This document shows, in pieces, positions 5,152 to 10,300 of a stretch of 10,300 nucleotides of DNA; position 1 is the first letter of the stretch, and each line of letters starts with the position of its first letter. The DNA is from Acidobacteriota bacterium. Its GTDB lineage: Bacteria; Acidobacteriota; Blastocatellia; Pyrinomonadales; Pyrinomonadaceae. The stretch spans positions 1 to 10,300 of the forward strand of contig JAIVJP010000004.1 of assembly GCA_020199975.1 (NCBI GenBank), read 5' to 3'. Below the pieces are notes generated by a model. The model was given only the letters and a program-made list of their open reading frames with translations. It did no database searches and was not told where the DNA came from. A program made the position numbers and the translations under genes.

Positions 5152-6966
5152 TTACGGCTTAAGATTCCGTGCAATCCGGAATGCCCTCCCCATCAACGTG
5201 CGAGCCTCGGGGATGCCAAACGCGGAAGTTACCCCGAAATAGCTAAGACCATAGATCCCTAACACCAGAACCGCTACTGAGACAGGGTGGCGGGGTACGA
5301 GCAGGAGCTTGCTGCCCCATCCGGCTGCAGCTCCTAAGAATGCGGCAAACCAAAGCCTTAGGAGGTAGGGAAGTGGGAGACCTGTGCGGCCAATACGGCG
5401 ATTCAAGGTCCTTCGGAGCAGCACAAACTCAATCCAGGCTGCCACGCTGGCCGAAGCCGTTAGACCCACAACACCCCACTTGGGCGCGATACCGATGGCC
5501 GGTGGCAGGTGGATGGCGCAGAAGTACCCGAGAACAGTTGCCAGGGCCACATGAATAACTGCGTAAAGCAGTGGCGTTCGGGTGTCGTGAAGTGCGTAGT
5601 AGGTTGAGGAATAAAGACGCCCCAGCGTAGATGCCAACAAGCCTATACTCGACCCTGCGAGAATGCCCCAGACGTAGATGGCTGCATCTTGTTTGAACTG
5701 TCCCGTTTGGTACAACACAGCGGCGATGACATCGCCGAGCGCCAGGAACGCCACCGCGGAAGGAACAATGAAAAACGCTATCTGGCGCAGCCCGGCATCA
5801 AGCCGCTGCCTCAACACGTGAGCGACTTCCTGCGTGCTACCGACCGCCCGGGACATCACCGGCAATTCAGCGGCGGAGACTGACATTCCGAAAAGGCTGA
5901 CGGGAAGCGTATAGAGGCTTTGTGCATACGTCAGAGTCACGACAGCTCCCACGGGTAGGAAGCTCGCCAGTATGGCGTCGACAAAGGCGCTAATCTGAAT
6001 TACGCCGCGGCTCATGAATACCGGAAAAAACCTCGTCACCACGGTTCTCACGTGAGCGCTAGTCGTGTCGATCACGGGACGAAGCGGGCGAACCAGTTTG
6101 AGGACGGTTGGCAGTTGGATGCCAAACTGTAGCGCGCTGCCGATCACCGAAGCCCAGGCTACAACCGCAGCAAGTGGAAATTGGCCCACCTTTCCGCCGT
6201 ACGCTAGCAGAGACGCAATGATGGCTAAGTTCCAGGCGACCGGAGCGGTGTAAGAGATGAAGAAACGATGATGGCTATTCAGTACGCCCAGACACCACGC
6301 TGAGAGCACCAAAAGGCCGGCGCCGGGAAAGAGAATCCTGACGAGGTGGATCGTTAATTCGCGAGTCTCGCCTTCGAACCCGGGTGCGATGAAGTTAATA
6401 AGATACGGAGTGGCCAGCACGCCTACCAGCACGACCAGTGACGTTATTAATGCCAACAGCCCAAGCACCGCGTTGGCGACGTGAGATGCTTTCTCTTCAT
6501 CTTCCTGAGCGAGCAGCTTTGCGTACACTGGAATGAAGGAAGCCGAGAGCGCTCCCTCACCAAAAATATTTTGGAGGAAATTGGGGATCCGAAAAGCTGC
6601 GCTAAACGCGTCGCCCGCGGCCGAGGTACCAAAGTAATGTGCGAAGATGCGTTGACGTATCAGACCAATTATGTGGCTTATCAAAATGCCGGAACCGACG
6701 AAAAATGCAGATCGTCCCGTGCTTGCCTCACTTCTTCTTGCTGTTTCTTCACGGAGAGGCTCACTCGGCGTCGCGGCCATTGGCTCGAGGGTTTCTCCAG
6801 CGATCATGCCGGCATCGTTACCGGCACTTGCCTGTGCAGAGCTAGTAGCAAGGGATTGTACCGATACGTTACTGGTCTGAGAGTGATTGTGTTCTTCCGA
6901 GGATTTCGAAGCGCCTGCTGATTTAGCGGGATTGGGAGTAGGGATGCCGTTGGGAGAATCTTTCAT
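5152..6966 (-). CDS. murJ: Lipid II flippase MurJ with a long N-terminal extension
   Basis: MurJ flips lipid-linked peptidoglycan precursor across the inner membrane. The 604-residue protein shows the MurJ/MVF pattern: AAFRIPNFLQNIFGEGALSASFIPVYAKL at about 123-151, followed by many hydrophobic spans to the end, consistent with 14 helices. The membrane core begins near residue 86; E. coli MurJ (511 residues) starts there directly. The first 85 residues are a polar, Ser/Ala/Thr/Glu-rich, low-complexity segment, presumably cytoplasmic. A later ATG at codon 63 is possible, but neither has a ribosome binding site. By eye alignment to E. coli, Arg24 is kept (Arg104), as are Asp39 (Asp119) and Glu57 (Glu137), but Arg18, Arg52 and Arg270 correspond to His98, Gln132 and Ser350. 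The start is 6 bases after a receiver-domain remnant. Confidence 0.93.
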   Translation of the reverse strand: MKDSPNGIPTPNPAKSAGASKSSEEHNHSQTSNVSVQSLATSSAQASAGNDAGMIAGETLEPMAATPSEPLREETARRSEASTGRSAFFVGSGILISHIIGLIRQRIFAHYFGTSAAGDAFSAAFRIPNFLQNIFGEGALSASFIPVYAKLLAQEDEEKASHVANAVLGLLALITSLVVLVGVLATPYLINFIAPGFEGETRELTIHLVRILFPGAGLLVLSAWCLGVLNSHHRFFISYTAPVAWNLAIIASLLAYGGKVGQFPLAAVVAWASVIGSALQFGIQLPTVLKLVRPLRPVIDTTSAHVRTVVTRFFPVFMSRGVIQISAFVDAILASFLPVGAVVTLTYAQSLYTLPVSLFGMSVSAAELPVMSRAVGSTQEVAHVLRQRLDAGLRQIAFFIVPSAVAFLALGDVIAAVLYQTGQFKQDAAIYVWGILAGSSIGLLASTLGRLYSSTYYALHDTRTPLLYAVIHVALATVLGYFCAIHLPPAIGIAPKWGVVGLTASASVAAWIEFVLLRRTLNRRIGRTGLPLPYLLRLWFAAFLGAAAGWGSKLLLVPRHPVSVAVLVLGIYGLSYFGVTSAFGIPEARTLMGRAFRIARNLKP

Positions 6967-6972
6967 CGGTAA

Positions 6973-7086
6973 TCAGAGATCGTAGTTCTTTATCTTCGTG
7001 AGTAGGGTGTAACCGGCAGTCTCGAGCGTCAGATACAATACGCGGCGTAAACTGTCTTTGTCTTCGACTAGTAGGATATCAGGCAT
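6973..7086 (-). pseudogene. Truncated response-regulator receiver domain (N-terminal stub)
   Basis: A 37-codon frame from the ATG at 7086 to the TGA at 6973-6975 encodes MPDILLVEDKDSLRRVLYLT and on to ETAGYTLLTK. This is the first beta strand and first helix of a two-component receiver (REC) domain, with the paired acidic residues (ED, residues 8-9) that bind Mg2+. A complete REC domain is about 120 residues; the phospho-acceptor Asp (near position 54), the conserved Thr/Ser and the Lys are all absent, as is any output domain. The resemblance is closest to NtrC-type regulators. An in-frame TAA lies upstream of the ATG and there is no ribosome binding site. The stop is 6 bases before the murJ ATG. 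I read it as a decayed gene fragment, though a translated short leader peptide cannot be excluded. Confidence 0.6.
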
Positions 7087-7177
7087 CTTGAAGGACAGTT
7101 TTGGGGGTTAGACCACAGGCAAGACGTTGAATGACAGAGCAAGTAAGTTTAATCCTGGGCAGATCATCTGGCTCATC

Positions 7178-7206
7178 ATCATTGATTGTTCCATTGCGGG
7201 TGTCAA
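7178..7206 (-). promoter_or_regulatory. Possible sigma-70 promoter for the receiver stub and murJ-nnr-tsaE
   Basis: On the minus strand TTGACA (7206-7201) is followed after 17 bases by AATGAT (7183-7178), which has four of six -10 bases. It is the best promoter candidate in the 222-base stretch 7087-7308 between the dacB stop and the receiver stub, which otherwise holds no gene or strong repeat that I can see. It would drive murJ and the genes after it independently of dacB. Confidence 0.35.
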
Positions 7207-7308
7207 GCAGGTTATTTGGCGGTTAAAGGTAGAGGTCCAGGATCAGGTGGGTACCTGTAGCACCAGAACAAGGCAGGGGCCGCAATTCTCTGATTGATCG
7301 GACTGTTT

Positions 7309-8697
7309 TTAGGGGGAGGTGACTGGACCCTTCAAGACGGGCTCATACTCGTCGCCTGCTGAAGGAAGGCTTTGCGTGTCGGCGAGTTTCATCGCTAATA
7401 GGTGTGGTTTATAATCGAAGGCTTTTGGACCTCCGCGCGAATTCTGAATCTGCATCACCAGATAATCCTGGTTCAAGCGAAACCTCCAAACACTTCCCTG
7501 CTGGTTCATAATTACAAACAGGAGGGCCTCGCCGCCTGCCGTTTTCATCTGGCCCACCAGGGAGCTGACTCCGCCGTCGGTCCTGATGAGCGTACCCGTC
7601 TTAGCGATCACACTGCCGCGCCAGGCCGGGCCCGTGAAGCGATCCTGGAGTGTCCCGGGATCGATGCCGGCGACCGGCATGATGTCTGTAGTTGAGAGGT
7701 TGTTTTTCCGCAGCTCTTCGCGCAACGCCCTGAAGATCTTCATCATCGTTCGTGGGCTAACGCGGTTAACGCCCAATCCACTCAATGAGGAAATCATAAA
7801 CTCACTGGAGGACAAACCCAGCGAGTTCATGAGTTGGCGTCGCACCGATTGTATCCCCCCAACTGAATCACCCAAACGCTCAGCCATGAAGTTGTTTGAG
7901 TAACAGAGAAGGACCTTGAGGATGTCGACCAGTTTGCTCGACTTCTGGGCTAGGCGGAGTTTTGCATCCGCCGCTACAAGATTAACCTCGACCTCACCCA
8001 TAACGGACACGCTGGGGATCTCCTGCAGACTCGCCTTATCGCCGAGGGCGGTTCTTTCATACAACCACTCACGACTTGCTTCCCCGGACCTCAGCGTTGA
8101 ATCAAATGTGTCGTAGAGCTGCTCGCCTGACCGCCGCGCCGACCAATTGAAATTCATGGTAAAACTTGGTGCCACTACCAGATTCCCCGTTACTGATCGA
8201 ATGCCCAGCGTGTTCAAATGGCGCGCAATCATTACTCCATTTTCGTAACGAAAAGACGGATCGCGACCAGAGATGTAAAGATTCCCATTGAGTGTGCCGC
8301 TTGCTTTGACGAATGTGCCGGTGGTCCAAATCCCAGTAGTAAATCGATGCTGGGGGCCAAAGGTCCTGAGCGCCACAAGTGCAGTAGCAAGTTTTATAGC
8401 CGAGGCCGGATTGAAATTTTCCTCTGCCGACTGCTCGGCAACTGTTTTTCCGTCTAGCGTTTCCACCAGCACGCCCTGAATACCATAGAAGACTTGCGAC
8501 TCAGCAGCGGCGCTTGCTGATTGTTCCGTGAAATTTGTTTGACTTGGCGGAACGGGGGTCGTCGAATTCGGCATGCCTGGCGCGACAGGGGGTTTGACCT
8601 TTGCTGGTGTTTGCGCCAAAACCAGGGCGGGCCGCGGTAGCCAGACGCTGAGTGCGAAGGCGACAAGAATGATGCGCGATATAATTTGCTTGTTCAT
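7309..8697 (-). CDS. dacB: Secreted D-alanyl-D-alanine carboxypeptidase/endopeptidase, S13 (PBP4) family
   Basis: PBP4-type enzymes trim and cleave peptidoglycan peptides in the periplasm and bind beta-lactams. The 462-residue protein starts with a signal peptide (hydrophobic core about 5-20, probable cleavage after Ala28 in LVLAQ). A Pro/Ser/Thr-rich linker runs to about residue 65. All three active-site motifs are present in order: SxxK as S99-AI-K102 (NPASAIKLATALVAL), SxN as S267-N-N269 (YSNNFMAERL) and KTG at 366-368 (IAKTGTLIRTDGG). The distance between the first two motifs, 168 residues, is shorter than the roughly 240 in E. coli PBP4, so the inserted domains are reduced. An AAGGA ribosome binding site three bases before the ATG supports the start. 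It is divergent from the ogg gene and upstream of murJ. Confidence 0.92.
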   Translation of the reverse strand: MNKQIISRIILVAFALSVWLPRPALVLAQTPAKVKPPVAPGMPNSTTPVPPSQTNFTEQSASAAAESQVFYGIQGVLVETLDGKTVAEQSAEENFNPASAIKLATALVALRTFGPQHRFTTGIWTTGTFVKASGTLNGNLYISGRDPSFRYENGVMIARHLNTLGIRSVTGNLVVAPSFTMNFNWSARRSGEQLYDTFDSTLRSGEASREWLYERTALGDKASLQEIPSVSVMGEVEVNLVAADAKLRLAQKSSKLVDILKVLLCYSNNFMAERLGDSVGGIQSVRRQLMNSLGLSSSEFMISSLSGLGVNRVSPRTMMKIFRALREELRKNNLSTTDIMPVAGIDPGTLQDRFTGPAWRGSVIAKTGTLIRTDGGVSSLVGQMKTAGGEALLFVIMNQQGSVWRFRLNQDYLVMQIQNSRGGPKAFDYKPHLLAMKLADTQSLPSAGDEYEPVLKGPVTSP

Positions 8698-8710
8698 TAA
8701 TCCTTATAGT

Positions 8711-8806
8711 GCTCGCTAGGCGAGCGCATCATCATAACACGATCATTTTCCGGGGAGTTCCACAAGCCTAAGAGGAGAATCGGTTCGATGCGCTCGACCT
8801 AGCTAG
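8711..8806. repeat. Inverted repeat in the dacB-ogg divergent gap, next to the dacB transcription start
   Basis: The left arm at 8711-8730 read on the minus strand is GATGCGCTCGCCTAGCGAGC. The right arm at 8787-8806 read on the plus strand is GATGCGCTCGACCTAGCTAG. They match except for one inserted base and a mismatch near the end. The left arm is also a compact palindrome by itself (GCTCGC-TAG-GCGAGC, 8711-8725) and falls between the proposed dacB -10 element and its ribosome binding site, where an operator or leader hairpin would sit. Confidence 0.55.
8731..8739 (-). promoter_or_regulatory. Possible extended -10 promoter of dacB
   Basis: The minus strand reads TGTTATGAT, an extended -10 (TGn) with five of six -10 bases and no convincing -35. 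Transcription would start near 8724, inside the left arm of the adjacent palindrome, and give a leader of about 27 bases that contains the AAGGA ribosome binding site. Confidence 0.35.
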
Positions 8807-8953
8807 GGATGGCCGTCACCCTACAAGGACCATGGTGCATGAAGTTTGCTTTGTCCGCAGAAGGTCGCCGTCAGCGAGAGCGAAAAACCATCGCCACGTT
8901 TTTGTCAATACGTAAGCGACAATTTACATCTTTAAGACCCAAGTCTAATAGCG

Positions 8954-8983
8954 TTGACAATGTTAGAAGCTGACACCTAGAAT
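8954..8983 (+). promoter_or_regulatory. Sigma-70-type promoter of the ogg gene
   Basis: A perfect -35 hexamer TTGACA (8954-8959) is followed after 18 bases by TAGAAT (8978-8983), five of six consensus bases. The start point would be near 8990, giving a leader of only about 14 bases before the GTG at 9004. No ribosome binding site is seen in that leader. Upstream, TTGTC-N11-GACAA (8902-8922) and further GACAA copies at 8956 and 8993 could be binding sites, which is weak inference. Confidence 0.55.
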
Positions 8984-9003
8984 CGTATTATTGACAAATC
9001 ATA

Positions 9004-9669
9004 GTGCGCGAACATCAGCCCGTTACAGTTGAAAGCATACGCGCCACGCACAAGGCACGAAGAGAAGAGATTCGAGCGAGGCTCGGTGAGTTTGAAAAAG
9101 TCTGGCGCGATGGATCGGACGCGCGACTTTGGGAAGAACTCGTTTTCTGCATCTTCACGGCCGGCGCGTCGGCTCGCATGGGATTGAAGTCCATCGAAGC
9201 GGTCCGACCGTTGCTGTGGAATGGCGAGGGAGCGGAAATGACCGAGGCCCTCAAGAGGGCGGGCGCTCATCGCTTTCCAGTGGCCCGGCCGGGCTACATT
9301 GTGATAGCGCGAAACTATCTGCGTGAGCATTGCGGTTTGAGATTGCGCGAGCAGCTCGAGAGTTTCTCAGATCCGATTGAGCGTCGTGATTGGCTGGCCC
9401 GGGAGAAACGGATCAAAGGGTTGGGCTATAAGGAAGCCAGCCATTTTCTGCGGAATATCGGGTTAATGGGTCTTGCGATTCTGGACAAGCATGTATTGCG
9501 TTGTCTTGCTGATCTCCAGGTAGTCGAATCCTCCCGGCCTCCGAGCACCAGGGCGAGCTACCTGGAGATCGAGGAAAGGCTAAAGGGCGTTGCCCGCCAC
9601 GTAGGGATCGATTTCGATGAACTTGACCTGGTGTTATGGTCGATGAAAACAGGGGAAGTTTTGAAATAG
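9004..9669 (+). CDS. ogg: 8-oxoguanine DNA glycosylase / AP lyase, Ogg2 type
   Basis: This bifunctional base-excision repair enzyme removes 8-oxoguanine and cleaves the abasic site. The 221-residue protein has the Ogg2 layout of the HhH-GPD superfamily, known best from archaea (Methanocaldococcus Ogg) and Thermotoga. The N-terminal helical segment is WEELVFCIFTAGASARMGLKS (43-63). The helix-hairpin-helix carries the catalytic lysine in IKGLGYKEASHFLRNIG (Lys143). The catalytic aspartate follows 18 residues later in LAILDKHVLR (Asp161), the same spacing as Lys129/Asp147 that I recall for the archaeal enzyme. The C-terminal tail DLVLWSMKTGEVLK is also family-typical. It starts at GTG with no Shine-Dalgarno sequence but has a strong promoter close upstream. 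The downstream TPR gene begins 66 bases after its stop. Confidence 0.92.
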   Translation: MREHQPVTVESIRATHKARREEIRARLGEFEKVWRDGSDARLWEELVFCIFTAGASARMGLKSIEAVRPLLWNGEGAEMTEALKRAGAHRFPVARPGYIVIARNYLREHCGLRLREQLESFSDPIERRDWLAREKRIKGLGYKEASHFLRNIGLMGLAILDKHVLRCLADLQVVESSRPPSTRASYLEIEERLKGVARHVGIDFDELDLVLWSMKTGEVLK

Positions 9670-9735
9670 TAACCGTTCAAAGATGACGACGGGTTCGCAG
9701 GATTAACTCAAGAGTTCGACTTCGAGGATGTTTTC

Positions 9736-10300
9736 ATGCAGTGTTTTTGCTTTACGAGGTTAACCCATAATTTGGCGGTCGGACTTGTGGCCACCTTTGT
9801 CTTTTCTCTGGGTCTTCCCACGCCCGCGTCCGCCGCGACTGTTAGCGACAAAAAGACACGAAATCGGGCCGAGAAAGCGCTTCGCGATGGTGACTTCGAT
9901 CTGGCGGAGAAAAGTTTTCGCGAGATATTGAGCAAGAACGTTCAGGACCAGGATGCCAGGCTTGGTTTGAGTCATACACTCCTAAAGCAAAGGCGTCTTC
10001 AAGACGCGTACGACCAGGCAGCAAGAGTGATTCTGGCGAACCCGCTCTCGGCACGAGGGCATGCCTTACTAGGCCAAGCGATCCTGGCCTCGGGAAACTT
10101 TCGTGAATCAATTGAAGAGTTTCGTACGGCTCTTAGTATTAAGGAAGACGACTCTCTTGCGGTAGCCGGCTTGGCGATGGTTGATTTTTATGAGAACCGG
10201 TTAGAGCCATGCCTTCGAGGTTTGCGGCGAGCGGTAAGCATGTCGCCGGACGAGCCCGACTTCATCTTCAATTTGGGCCAAGCGGCTGCGCGCAGCGAGA
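9736..10300 (+). CDS. Exported tetratricopeptide-repeat protein, N-terminal part (runs off the right edge)
   Basis: The frame from the ATG at 9736 is open to the window end, giving 188 residues. A signal peptide is clear: basic start, hydrophobic LAVGLVATFVFSLGL (about 13-27) and probable cleavage after Ala33 (PASA-ATVSD). The rest is helical TPR units of about 34 residues, near 41-72, 73-106, 107-140 and 141-174, with typical patterns (AEKALRDGDFDLAEKSFREIL; GHALLGQAILASGNFRESIEEFRTAL). TPRs mediate protein-protein contacts, so this is probably a periplasmic scaffold. The full protein may carry another domain beyond the edge; a C-terminal aspartyl-protease-like domain is one arrangement known with such repeats, but nothing here shows it. 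A GAGGA ribosome binding site (9724-9728) precedes the ATG, and an in-frame TAA just after the ogg stop bounds the frame. Confidence 0.85.
   Translation, partial: MQCFCFTRLTHNLAVGLVATFVFSLGLPTPASAATVSDKKTRNRAEKALRDGDFDLAEKSFREILSKNVQDQDARLGLSHTLLKQRRLQDAYDQAARVILANPLSARGHALLGQAILASGNFRESIEEFRTALSIKEDDSLAVAGLAMVDFYENRLEPCLRGLRRAVSMSPDEPDFIFNLGQAAARSE

Noticed and set aside
7087..7308. Another gene or RNA between dacB and the receiver stub
   Set aside because: No frame with protein-like content, no tRNA fold and no long stem was found; only a candidate promoter.

Overview
The window reads as ordinary chromosome from a Gram-negative bacterium, most likely an acidobacterium (Blastocatellia/Pyrinomonadaceae-like). 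That placement is inference: it rests on moderate GC, the wording of RecG, MurJ and PBP4, an archaeal-type Ogg2 glycosylase, and gaps filled with several unrelated palindromic repeats. No plasmid, phage, transposase, CRISPR, rRNA or tRNA gene is visible.

Layout. At the left edge (1-661, minus) is the N-terminal third of the RecG helicase. A 296-bp divergent gap holding two inverted repeats separates it from a DUF1992/DJC28 protein (958-1407, plus). A large mosaic palindrome (1459-1651) follows, then an unrecognised helical protein (1731-2174, plus). That gene converges on a BrxA/BrxB-type CGC thiol protein (2335-2775, minus), and an inverted repeat between them supplies both stop codons. From 8697 down to 2335 the main block is all on the minus strand: a secreted S13 D,D-carboxypeptidase (dacB), a 37-codon remnant of a response-regulator receiver domain, murJ (lipid II flippase), nnr (NAD(P)H-hydrate repair), tsaE (tRNA t6A) and the bacilliredoxin. 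On the right, divergent from dacB, are an Ogg2-type 8-oxoguanine glycosylase (9004-9669, plus) and the start of an exported TPR protein (9736 to the window edge, plus).

How the genes relate. dacB and murJ both serve peptidoglycan. murJ, nnr and tsaE are close enough (15-51 bp and 21 bp gaps) to share a transcript, and nnr-tsaE adjacency is common in bacteria. recG and ogg are DNA repair genes at opposite ends and are not linked.

No complete new system is visible. The parts most worth a second look are: (i) six unrelated long inverted repeats in the gaps, several touching stop codons or promoters; (ii) a MurJ lacking three of the four arginines regarded as critical in E. coli MurJ; (iii) the receiver-domain stub directly ahead of murJ.
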